This document shows, piece by piece, positions 8,218 through 16,222 of a stretch of 64,000 nucleotides of DNA. The notes under the pieces were generated by a model that did not search any database, was not told the DNA's origin, and saw only the letters and a list, made by a program, of their open reading frames with translations. The position numbers and the translations under genes are program-made. The stretch covers positions 558,001-622,000 of the forward strand of contig NZ_JAIHON010000006.1 of the NCBI RefSeq assembly GCF_021173675.1. Reading direction: 5' to 3'. Within the stretch, counting starts at the first letter, position 1. Each line of letters starts with the position of its first letter. The DNA comes from Streptomyces lincolnensis (GTDB lineage: Bacteria; Actinomycetota; Actinomycetes; Streptomycetales; Streptomycetaceae).

Positions 8218-8421
8218 TCAGGCGGGAACGATGTTCTCGGCCGTCGGGCCCTTCTGGCCCTGCGCGATGTCGAACGACACCTTCTGGCCTTCCAGCAGCT
8301 CGCGGAAGCCCTGGGTGGCGATGTTGGAGTAGTGGGCGAAGACGTCGGCGCCGCCGCCGTCCTGCTCGATGAAGCCGAAGCCCTTTTCCGCGTTGAACCA
8401 CTTCACGGTGCCAGTAGCCAT
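8218..8421 (-). CDS. Cold-shock protein (CspA family)
   Basis: A 67-residue single cold-shock domain with both RNP motifs visible: KGFGFIEQDG (RNP1) and DVFAHY (RNP2). These small cytoplasmic proteins bind single-stranded RNA and DNA and melt RNA structure. The start follows a GGAGA ribosome site. The upstream leader contains an inverted repeat GAATTCG...CGAATTC around 8450-8470 that could fold in the mRNA. The helicase downstream is a plausible functional partner. Confidence 0.97.
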   Translation of the reverse strand: MATGTVKWFNAEKGFGFIEQDGGGADVFAHYSNIATQGFRELLEGQKVSFDIAQGQKGPTAENIVPA

Positions 8422-8803
8422 TTCAATTCTCCTTCGGAGACGGTGTCAGGAATTCGCCGTGTGCGAATTCCGTGTCGCCGTGATGATCAACCCGTCGGAA
8501 AAAACCTTCTGGCAACCACACCTGCAACTGAGATCGACAGTAGCACGGTGCCACCGGGCCTGTACGTTCGATGATTTCCCTCCGCCGGGCGCTCGGGGAA
8601 TACTCGCTGTGCCCCGCACTTATTTCTCATTCCACGAGCACAGATATTGCGCGCCGCGGAGCCGGTCCGCCCGCCCGGCCACCCCGTCCGCAGCCCTGTG
8701 ACCTCCTCCGACGGACGAGGGGACCGGTCATCGCCGTCCTCGGACGTCACGCGGGCGAACGCGCGGAAAACCCGCCACCGCGACGAAGGTCACATTCACT
8801 TCG
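8422..8803. other. Non-coding gap upstream of the cold-shock gene
   Basis: About 380 bp between the transglutaminase-fold gene stop and the cold-shock start. It is noticeably less G+C-rich near the cold-shock gene (a GGAAAAAACC patch near 8500). It presumably holds the cold-shock promoter and a long 5' leader. I see no convincing gene, although short open frames exist on both strands. Confidence 0.6.
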
Positions 8804-11188
8804 TCATCGCCGCCCCCACGCGGCCCAGGGCCCCGGCGCCGCGGAACGCAGCAGGCGGAGCAGGCGGGTGCGGCGCGGGACGCGGTGCCGGACGGTCGTC
8901 TCGACCGCCTCGCAGTCCGCCCACGCGGCGTCCGCGGCCTCGGCGTCGGGTCTGCGGTCCGCGTACGCGACCTCGTTGACCAGGGTGGCCAGTTCCGGCA
9001 GCCGTGGGCCCACGGCGCCGCCCACGCGCGCCGCGCCGAACGCGGCCACCTCCTGTGCGGTGTGTGCTCCCGTGGCGGGCAGGCCGATCTCCGTGAGGCG
9101 TTCGGTGATCTGCTGCCAGGCGCCCAGCACCCGGCGCCCGGCGTCCGGGTCGTTGCGGCGTCTGCCGCGCCGCCGGTACGGCAGCCACAGCGCGTACAGC
9201 ACATAGGCCGTGGCGAGCAGCAGCAGCGCGCCGGGAGCGACGAGCCATACGGGCACCCCCGCACCGGACTCGCCTCCGGCGGCGGTGTCCGTCCCCCGCG
9301 GTGCGTGCGGCGGCGTCGAGGGCCGCGCCGGTCCGGCGGTCTCCCGGTCCTTTTGCTGACGATCCCCGGGCTCGTCCGCCGCCACGGCGGACGAGCCGCC
9401 CTGCGTGACCTCGCCGGGCGTGGGATGGAACGGCACCCAGCCGACACCGGCGAACCTGACCTCCGGCCAGGCCAGCACGTCCTGTCCCCGCACCTGCCAG
9501 GTCCCGGCGCCGGTCCGCGTCCCCGGGCGGAAGCCCACCGCCACCCGGGTGGGCAGGTCCAGGGTGCGCGCCAGCACCGCGAACGAGGCGGCGAACTGCT
9601 CCGACGTGCCGCGCCCGCCGTCCGTCAGGAAGAACTCCAGGTTCCGGTAGGTGTGTCCGGGCAGCGCGCCGGGGTCGAGGCGGTAGCCGGCGCGCAGCCA
9701 GTCGGCCAGCCGTACGGCCCGCTGGTAGGGGTGGGTGCTGCCCTCGGTGACCCGCTCGGCGATCTTCCGGAAGCTCGCCACGGAGGGGATCGGCCGCCCG
9801 GCCGCGTCTACGGCGGGCAGGCGCACCCGCGCCGGGTCGTCGGCGGCGGCCGCGTACCGCAGCCGCTCGGCGTCGTACACGGGAAGGCGGGAGGTGGCGG
9901 TGTAGGTGAAGCCGCGCGGGACCGCCTCGCCCGTGGAGAGCACCCCGCTGTCCGGGTCGACCGACAGGGAGGTGCCCTCGGGCGTGCTCACCGACGCGGG
10001 CCGGTCGGCCGCGGGGAGCCAGATCCCGGGCAACGACCGTACGGTGAAACGCTGTTCGAGCGTCCTGGTGCGGTCCGGGCCGGCGCCCTTCTCCGCCGGG
10101 ACCCGGCCCCCGGTACGGGTCAGCCCCGCGCCGCTGCTCCAGGTCGTCCCGTCGTACCGGTCGAGGACCGCCAGCCGGTAGTTCCCGGGGGCCGCGCCCG
10201 AGGTCCGTACGGTGAAGACCGCCTCCTCACCGTTGCGCATCCAGGCCGCGACCTGGTCGAGCGGGCTGGTCGACTGCGGCCGTACGGCCTGGGGCGTGAC
10301 GGCCGTCTTCCCGAGGTCGTAGGGCGTGCCGAGGCCGGGAAGGTGCGGGCCCAGCAGGGCCGCGACGAGGCCGAGCGCTGCGACGGCCGGCAGCCGCGGC
10401 GCCAGGGCGCGCAGCGGGAGCCGGACCCGTGAACGGACCAGGACCAGCAGCGCGGCGGCCCCCGCCAGGGCGCCTGCGGCCGGGTACGAGGTGCCCGGAC
10501 CGTCCGCGCCGAGCACCAGCGCGAAGCCGAAGGCGAGGACCGCGGGGAGGGCCGGGAGCAGCGGGGCGCGGGTGCGCAGGGCGAGTTCCGCGGAGACGGC
10601 GGCGGCCGTCCACACCACGGCGTGCGGCAGCACCAGCAGTGCGGGCTCGCCGGGCGCGGGCAGGATGGTGGACAGCAGCGCGTGCGGCGCGTCGAGCAGC
10701 GCCGACCACGCGGCGCGCAGCGCGGGTCCGCCCGGCAGACCGTCGCTCACCTCGTGGAACAGCGTCGCGCTGACGACGACGGCCCACGCGACGACGGTCA
10801 GCAGCGCGGAGGGCCAGAGGGGTGTGGTGGGGCGGCCCCGGCGGGTGGGGTGGGGGCCTTCGCGGGCGGGACGGCGGCCGAGCAGACCCGACAGCACCGC
10901 CGACAGGACGACCGGGACGGGCACGGCCACCGCCAGCACCGGGAGCAGCTCGGACGGGGGGAAGACCCGGGCGAACCCGTACCCCGAGGCAGCGGACAGA
11001 GCGGCCACGGGCAGCAGCGACCACAGCCGTCGGGCCCTGTCGTCAGCGTCCGCGGGCCCGTCGGCCGCCGGGGCGGACCCCGGGCGGTTCGGATCCGGTA
11101 CGTCGTCCTGCCGCACCGGGGAGCCGGCGGTGACGGCGCTGGTGGTGGCTGTGACGGCGGTGGGGACGGTGGTGGCGGTGGTGCTCAT
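8804..11188 (-). CDS. Membrane transglutaminase-fold protein (TgpA-like), catalytic residues apparently lost
   Basis: About 794 residues. A long Ala/Thr/Pro-rich cytoplasmic leader is followed by about six helices (residues ~50-240), an extracytoplasmic TgpA-type region, a transglutaminase-like core (~510-600), a further TM helix (VPVWLVAPGALLLLATAYVLYALW) and a cytoplasmic tail. In active members the core reads G-x-C-E, HAWxEV and FDPTPG. Here the same places read GTSEQFAASF, DVLAWPEV and FHPTPG, so Cys, His and Asp are all replaced. It may be a binding rather than catalytic domain. The gene overlaps the DUF58 stop (ATGA) in the MoxR/DUF58/transglutaminase operon. Confidence 0.88.
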   Translation of the reverse strand: MSTTATTVPTAVTATTSAVTAGSPVRQDDVPDPNRPGSAPAADGPADADDRARRLWSLLPVAALSAASGYGFARVFPPSELLPVLAVAVPVPVVLSAVLSGLLGRRPAREGPHPTRRGRPTTPLWPSALLTVVAWAVVVSATLFHEVSDGLPGGPALRAAWSALLDAPHALLSTILPAPGEPALLVLPHAVVWTAAAVSAELALRTRAPLLPALPAVLAFGFALVLGADGPGTSYPAAGALAGAAALLVLVRSRVRLPLRALAPRLPAVAALGLVAALLGPHLPGLGTPYDLGKTAVTPQAVRPQSTSPLDQVAAWMRNGEEAVFTVRTSGAAPGNYRLAVLDRYDGTTWSSGAGLTRTGGRVPAEKGAGPDRTRTLEQRFTVRSLPGIWLPAADRPASVSTPEGTSLSVDPDSGVLSTGEAVPRGFTYTATSRLPVYDAERLRYAAAADDPARVRLPAVDAAGRPIPSVASFRKIAERVTEGSTHPYQRAVRLADWLRAGYRLDPGALPGHTYRNLEFFLTDGGRGTSEQFAASFAVLARTLDLPTRVAVGFRPGTRTGAGTWQVRGQDVLAWPEVRFAGVGWVPFHPTPGEVTQGGSSAVAADEPGDRQQKDRETAGPARPSTPPHAPRGTDTAAGGESGAGVPVWLVAPGALLLLATAYVLYALWLPYRRRGRRRNDPDAGRRVLGAWQQITERLTEIGLPATGAHTAQEVAAFGAARVGGAVGPRLPELATLVNEVAYADRRPDAEAADAAWADCEAVETTVRHRVPRRTRLLRLLRSAAPGPWAAWGRR

Positions 11189-12351
11189 CGCGAGGCCTCC
11201 CGGCGCCAGCCGGCCAGCAGGTCGTCCAGCGAGGCGACGCGCAACTGGGGTACGTCGAAACGGGCGCCGCCGGACCCATCGCGGACACCCTCGCCCCGCG
11301 CGTCGGCGCCGACGCGCACCACGGTCACCCGGTCGAAGCGGTGCCGTACCCGGTCGACGGCACCGAGCCCCCGGGTGTCGTCGGTGCCGGTGACGACGAC
11401 CAGGGACCCGCCCCCGCGGTGGTTCTCCAGCCCGTCGAAGGCGCCGGCCAGGGACTTCAGGTCCGAACGGCCCACGACGGCCAGCCCGTCCAGGAGCGCC
11501 TCGCCGTCGTCGCCCGAGCCGTCGGTGTGCAGGAGCGGTCCCGTCTCGCCGAGCAGGTGCACGGGAAAGTGGGAGCGGGCGGCGGCGTGAGCGACGGAGG
11601 CCGCGCAGTCCACGGCCAGTTCGAAGTCGTCCTCCGAGGCGTAGGCGCGCTCCCGGGTGTCGAGCACGACGGTGGTGTGCGGGAGGGAGACGTCGACCAT
11701 CTGGCGGACCATCAGCGTGCCGGTGCGGGCCGTGGACCGCCAGTGCACCCGCCGCAGGTCGTCGCCGAGCACGTACTCGCGCAGCGCGTGGAAGGTCAGC
11801 GAGCCGTCGTCGGCGGTGTCGGAGGCCGGCCCCTCCACATGGTGCGCCTGCCCGGACGGCAGCACGGGCAGCGGACGGACCCGGGGCCGCACGAGCAGCG
11901 TCTCCGCCCCGCCGTAGGGGCGCATACGGCGGGCCAGCCCGAACGGGTCGGTGCGTTCCAGCCGCAGCGGCCCCACCGGGACCCGGCCGCGGCGGACGGT
12001 GGGCAGCGCGTACCGCAGTTCGTGGGCCGTGCCGGGACGCAGCGGCGGGACGGCGGCGGTGATGTCCCGGTCGCCGCACCGGTCGACGGCACGCAGGCCC
12101 CGCCGGGTGCGGCTTCCCGTGTTGGTGAGGGTGACGACGCCCTCGGCGGCATCGCCCCGGCCCACCCTGCTCGGCGCGATCCGCCGCTCGGCGCCCAGCA
12201 CGGGCGCGGGCAGCGCCCACAGGACGGCTGCGGCGACGGCGAACAGACAGGTCAGGCCGAGCACCGCGGCCTCGCCGTATCCGAACGCGTAACCGGTGCC
12301 GGTCAGTACGGAGCCCGCCGCCAGCGTGCCCCACCCGGTGGCCGACAGCAT
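11185..12351 (-). CDS. DUF58 domain-containing membrane-anchored protein
   Basis: A 388-residue protein with two N-terminal hydrophobic helices (residues ~5-55), a beta-rich middle region, and the DUF58 core with its signature YVLGDDLRRVHWRSTARTG. The C-terminal half has a von Willebrand A-like fold (TTVVLDTRE). DUF58 proteins accompany MoxR AAA+ ATPases and transglutaminase-like proteins, and are thought to act with them in protein-complex maturation at the envelope. The exact role is not known. Start and stop overlap both neighbours as ATGA, indicating tight translational coupling. Confidence 0.92.
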   Translation of the reverse strand: MLSATGWGTLAAGSVLTGTGYAFGYGEAAVLGLTCLFAVAAAVLWALPAPVLGAERRIAPSRVGRGDAAEGVVTLTNTGSRTRRGLRAVDRCGDRDITAAVPPLRPGTAHELRYALPTVRRGRVPVGPLRLERTDPFGLARRMRPYGGAETLLVRPRVRPLPVLPSGQAHHVEGPASDTADDGSLTFHALREYVLGDDLRRVHWRSTARTGTLMVRQMVDVSLPHTTVVLDTRERAYASEDDFELAVDCAASVAHAAARSHFPVHLLGETGPLLHTDGSGDDGEALLDGLAVVGRSDLKSLAGAFDGLENHRGGGSLVVVTGTDDTRGLGAVDRVRHRFDRVTVVRVGADARGEGVRDGSGGARFDVPQLRVASLDDLLAGWRREASR

Positions 12352-13322
12352 CAGACGCGCGCTCTGCTGTCCAGCGGCACGGTGGCCAGCACCTCTTCGA
12401 CCACGTCCATCCCCGTGCGGCCCCTCAACTCGGCCTCCGGGGTCAGGATCAGCCGGTGCGCCAGGACGGGCCCGGCCAACGCCTTCACATCCTCGGGGAA
12501 CGCGTACGGCCTGGACTGCGAGGCCGCCCGCACCCGGACCGCCCGCAACAGGGCGACGGAACCACGCGGTGACGCTCCCAGGCGTACGTCGGGAAGGTCG
12601 CGGGTCGCCGCCACCACCCGCACGATGTAGTCGTACAGCGCGTCGGCCACCTGCACCTCGGCGGCGGCCGCCGTGGACTCCGCTATCTCCTCGGCGGTGG
12701 TGACGGGGGTCAGCGACTCCGGGGTGAGGTCCGTGCCCGCCCCCTTGAGGACCGCGACCTCGTCGGAGTGATCGGGGTAGCCGACGGTGATCCGCATCAG
12801 GAACCGGTCGAGCTGGGCCTCGGGCAGCGGGTAAGTACCGCCCATGTCCACCGAGTTCTGCGTGGCCAGCACCATGAACGGGCGGGGCACCGGGTGCGTG
12901 GTGCCGTCTGCGGTGACCCGGCGTTCCTCCATCACCTCCAGCAGCGCGGACTGCGTCTTGGGGGAGGCGCGGTTGATCTCGTCCCCGAGCACGACGTTGG
13001 CGAAGACCGGGCCCGGCAGGAACTCGAAGGTGCCCGTGTTCTGCCGGTAGACGGTCACGCCGGTGATGTCCGACGGCAACAGGTCCGGGGTGAACTGCAC
13101 CCGCGCGAAGTCGGCCTCGATCGACGCGGCGAGGCAGCGGGCGAGGGTGGTCTTGCCGGTGCCCGGCACGTCCTCGATCAGCAGGTGGCCCTCTGCGAAC
13201 AGGCAGGTCAGGGCGAGTTCGATGGTGTCGCGCTTGCCCTTGAGGACGCGTTCTATGTTGTCGGCGAGGGCGTGGAAGCGGGGGGCTAGGGGGGTGGAGG
13301 TGGTGGTGTGGGGGGTGGTCAT
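12351..13322 (-). CDS. MoxR family AAA+ ATPase
   Basis: A 323-residue AAA+ ATPase: Walker A EDVPGTGKTTLARCLA, the MoxR-specific FTPDLLPSDITG, Walker B FANVVLGDEINRASPKTQSALLE, sensor 1 LATQNSVDMGGTYPLPEAQLDRF, and sensor 2 GASPRGSVALLRAVR. MoxR proteins are chaperone-like ATPases that load cofactors or remodel VWA-domain partners; here the partner would be the DUF58 protein. The start overlaps the stop of the Fn3 protein upstream, so at least four genes form one leftward operon. Confidence 0.95.
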   Translation of the reverse strand: MTTPHTTTSTPLAPRFHALADNIERVLKGKRDTIELALTCLFAEGHLLIEDVPGTGKTTLARCLAASIEADFARVQFTPDLLPSDITGVTVYRQNTGTFEFLPGPVFANVVLGDEINRASPKTQSALLEVMEERRVTADGTTHPVPRPFMVLATQNSVDMGGTYPLPEAQLDRFLMRITVGYPDHSDEVAVLKGAGTDLTPESLTPVTTAEEIAESTAAAAEVQVADALYDYIVRVVAATRDLPDVRLGASPRGSVALLRAVRVRAASQSRPYAFPEDVKALAGPVLAHRLILTPEAELRGRTGMDVVEEVLATVPLDSRARV

Positions 13323-15481
13323 TCGCAGTACCAGACGTCGGGGTTGAAGCGGGAATGGACGTACGCGTCGAAGGTGTATCCGCTGATGCCCTGGTAAGTG
13401 ATGCGAGCCCAGACGTCGGTTGTCTCACCGACCTGTGTGAGTTCCTCCCCCTGCACCTTGCAGTGGACGGTGACTTCGGGGCTCGACATGCCGGGGATGC
13501 TGCCTGCCCTTTCGCCTTCCTGAGTGGTGGGCTTCTCGCGGATTCCGACGGTCTTGGGGTTGCTCTGGTTGTTCACGATGTTCATCTTCTGAGGACGTGG
13601 GATCAGGTCGAGCGTCCCGCTCGCCGCGCCGCCCGATCCGGCGGCGTTGCGCGCCGCCACCGACACCACATGAGTGTCACCGTTCCGCAGATTCGCGTAC
13701 GTACGGCTGGTGTCTGTGGTCTCTACCGCTCCGTCGGGTCCGCTGACCACGTACGTCACCTGGCCGTCGGTGTCCTGCGGCGCCTCCCAGGTCACCGTGC
13801 CGCCGCGTCCGCCCTCGGACGGAGTCACGGTGAGCCCCCGCGGCGCCCCCGGCGCGATACAAGGCCGCGCCAACGCCGACGGCGCGGACTCCTTGTCCGG
13901 CTTGCCCCCGCCGTACTCCGCGACCACGACGAAGCTGTACTGCTCCTCGCAGGACCCGCCCCGGACCTCGAAGGTGAACGGGCCGTCAGGGCCGACCCCG
14001 TCCGGAGTGACGGTCTGGTCGGGGGCGGCCCCCTTGAGGACGTAGCGCTGGGGGGTCGCGCCCAGGGCCTTGGCGAAGGTGATGCGGATGGCGCCCGACC
14101 GGGACTCGGCCTGTGGTGCGCCTGGGGCGCCGGGTTCGGGCGCCGGGAGCGTCGACCCCGGGCCGGGGCCGGGCGTCTGGCCGGACGGAGGCCCGGAGGC
14201 GCCGCCGGACGGGGGAGCCGTCGGGTCCGGGGCACCCGCTGGGGGCGGAACAGGCCCGGCGGGGATCCCCGTCGGGACGCTGTCCTCGACCGGCTGGTCC
14301 CCCGGCTCGCGCGCGGACGGCACCTCCGCCCGGTACTTGGCGATGTGCCGGACCTCGCCGTCGGCGTCGATCACCGCGGCGTCGGCGCCGTCGGGGTCGT
14401 TGGCCCACAACAGGCCGTCGCGGACGAAGAGTTCGAGCTCGCCCGCGCCCTTGGTGACCTGCACGGGTTCGGCGAGCGCGGAGAGGGCGGTGTCGTACAC
14501 GAGCAGACGGCCGGTGGACTCGTCGGGTATGTAGACCCGCTTGCCCAGGAGTTGGGGCGCGCCCAGGTCGTGGGCCTCCGTCGGCACCTGGGCTCGGGTG
14601 GTGTGCCGGCTGCGGACGTCCACCACCACCAGATCCCCGGTGTCGGCGGCCAGGACCGGTACCGCGGAGCCGTCGGTGCCGGCCGGCACCAGGACGCCGG
14701 CCGGGTCCGTCCCGGCGACCGCGTCGCCGAGGTCGAAGGAGCCGCGTACGCCCGTGGCCGTCAGTACCCGCGTCACGCCGGCGGTCCGGTCGGTCACCAC
14801 GGGGCTGCCGTCGGCGAGAGTCAGCACGAGGTCGTGGCCCGCTTCGGCCACCTTGATCGCCGTACCCCGCACGCCCTTGACGAACGGCACCACCGTGCCG
14901 CTGTCCGGCAGCGGCAGCCACAGCGTGCCCTCCCCGTCCACCACGGCGGCGCCCGGCCGCCCGCCCACGTCCACGGGCGTGCCCTTCGCCGTCGTGAGGG
15001 CCGGGTCGATCTGCTGGACGGTGCCCTTCGCGGGATCGACGACGTACGCCTGCGCCCCGCCGGAGACCAGTTGCAGCCCCGCCGCACCGTAGTCCGCGGA
15101 CTGCGCGGCACTCAGCTGCGAGGTGTCGATCCGTACGACCTCGCCGGTCCGCTCGTCCAGCACCAGCGTGGTGTCGCCGTCCTGCGCGACCGACACCGGA
15201 TGACCCGCCGTCCCGGCCGGCAGCACGACCTTGCCGTCCACGTCCCCGGTCAGACCGTGGGCGTGGACGACCGCCCCCTTCTCGCCGCCCGTCAGCCAGG
15301 CGCCGATGTCCGCGAGCCTCGGCCGCGTACCGGACTCACCGGCCCCGACCGCGACCGAGGTGCCGATGAGCGTGCCCACCGCACCGATCGCTATGTACCC
15401 GGTGACCCGGTTCCCCGTCGGCCGCAGCCTCCCCCGAGCAGCCGTGACCAGTGCCGCGCAACGCCCCCGGACACCCGTCAT
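13319..15481 (-). CDS. Membrane-anchored beta-propeller-like / fibronectin type III protein with SH3-like C terminus
   Basis: About 720 residues. A basic N terminus with one TM helix (GYIAIGAVGTLIGTSVAVGA) is followed by ~300 residues of repeated beta-strand segments (VLDERTGEVVRID, YVVDPAKGTVQQID, YIPDESTGRLLVYD) suggesting a propeller. A Pro/Gly-rich linker, fibronectin type III-like domains (PRGLTVTPSEGGRGGTVTWEAP) and an SH3-like C-terminal domain (GIREKPTTQEGERAGSIPGM...GYTFDAYV) follow. I chose the ATG at 15481 because GAGGGGGA lies at ribosome-site distance. It is the first gene of the MoxR operon, and probably the extracytoplasmic client or scaffold. Its function is unknown. Confidence 0.85.
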   Translation of the reverse strand: MTGVRGRCAALVTAARGRLRPTGNRVTGYIAIGAVGTLIGTSVAVGAGESGTRPRLADIGAWLTGGEKGAVVHAHGLTGDVDGKVVLPAGTAGHPVSVAQDGDTTLVLDERTGEVVRIDTSQLSAAQSADYGAAGLQLVSGGAQAYVVDPAKGTVQQIDPALTTAKGTPVDVGGRPGAAVVDGEGTLWLPLPDSGTVVPFVKGVRGTAIKVAEAGHDLVLTLADGSPVVTDRTAGVTRVLTATGVRGSFDLGDAVAGTDPAGVLVPAGTDGSAVPVLAADTGDLVVVDVRSRHTTRAQVPTEAHDLGAPQLLGKRVYIPDESTGRLLVYDTALSALAEPVQVTKGAGELELFVRDGLLWANDPDGADAAVIDADGEVRHIAKYRAEVPSAREPGDQPVEDSVPTGIPAGPVPPPAGAPDPTAPPSGGASGPPSGQTPGPGPGSTLPAPEPGAPGAPQAESRSGAIRITFAKALGATPQRYVLKGAAPDQTVTPDGVGPDGPFTFEVRGGSCEEQYSFVVVAEYGGGKPDKESAPSALARPCIAPGAPRGLTVTPSEGGRGGTVTWEAPQDTDGQVTYVVSGPDGAVETTDTSRTYANLRNGDTHVVSVAARNAAGSGGAASGTLDLIPRPQKMNIVNNQSNPKTVGIREKPTTQEGERAGSIPGMSSPEVTVHCKVQGEELTQVGETTDVWARITYQGISGYTFDAYVHSRFNPDVWYCE

Positions 15482-15558
15482 CACTCGTCCCCCTCGAGAA
15501 ACACAACCGCTCTCGCGCACAGGGTAATTGGGATCCATACGGCTGTCAGCGGCGAAGC

Positions 15559-15589
15559 GGGCCCCGGACCGGCAAGTGGTCCGGGGCCC
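15559..15589 (-). terminator. Intrinsic terminator of the small secreted protein gene
   Basis: A perfect 12-bp stem (15559-15570 with 15578-15589, 7-base loop) lies 10 bp after the stop codon of the secreted protein gene and before the Fn3-protein gene. It separates the two transcripts. Confidence 0.85.
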
Positions 15590-15598
15590 GCCGACCCG

Positions 15599-15994
15599 CT
15601 ACGGAACGAAGTACTCCGGGACGAGCGTGGAGCCGCAGCTGGAGGAGGAGTCGATACGGATGCCGTTGGGCACGTGGTTGTAGAGCCTGTAGACGCGTTC
15701 CGGGTGGCCGGCGGGCAGGCACGCCACCAGACCGTCGGTGTGACGGATGTACACGACGTCGTCGTTGCGGGAGTTGACCGCGTGCCAGACGTTGGAGTTG
15801 GGGAGCGACTGCCAGCCCGAAGTGACCTCCCGGTAGTCCTCGATCAGGTTCCTGTTGAAGTCGTAGACACAGGCGTACGGGTACGCGCAGCCCAGGGCCG
15901 CGGCCTGGGCGTTGGACGCGCCGGTCATGACCACTGCGCCCGACAGCGCGACTGCGGACGCTGCGACCGACAGTTTCTTCTTGAGATTCCTCAT
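15599..15994 (-). CDS. Small secreted Cys-containing protein, possibly related to peptidase inhibitor family I36
   Basis: A 131-residue protein with a classical signal peptide (MRNLKKKLSVAASAVALSG... cleaved near SNAQAA). The mature part of ~100 residues has an even number of cysteines (CAYPYAC at its start, a Cys in GLVACLP, SSSSCGS near the end), as in disulfide-stabilised extracellular proteins. The arrangement CAYPYACVYDFNRNLIEDY recalls the I36 inhibitor fold (C-x4-C-V-Y), but I cannot confirm it. The ATG follows a GAGAGGGAAG ribosome site. Confidence 0.7.
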   Translation of the reverse strand: MRNLKKKLSVAASAVALSGAVVMTGASNAQAAALGCAYPYACVYDFNRNLIEDYREVTSGWQSLPNSNVWHAVNSRNDDVVYIRHTDGLVACLPAGHPERVYRLYNHVPNGIRIDSSSSCGSTLVPEYFVP

Positions 15995-16222
15995 GTCTTC
16001 CCTCTCCTGAGGCTCCTGAGGAGCACCCGGGCCTCTCACCGGACCCGCGGTGGTGCCGACGCTCGCAGCGCGTTTCGACGCCTGGCAACGGATCACCGAC
16101 CGATGGGATGCTGGGACGCCGAAACGCGTGGTGACCTTGTATGTCAGGTGGTCCGCTGGGACGCCGGTGGGACAGAGGGACGGCACGGCAGTGGGTGCCG
16201 AGGGAGCCGGGGGAGAAGGGCG

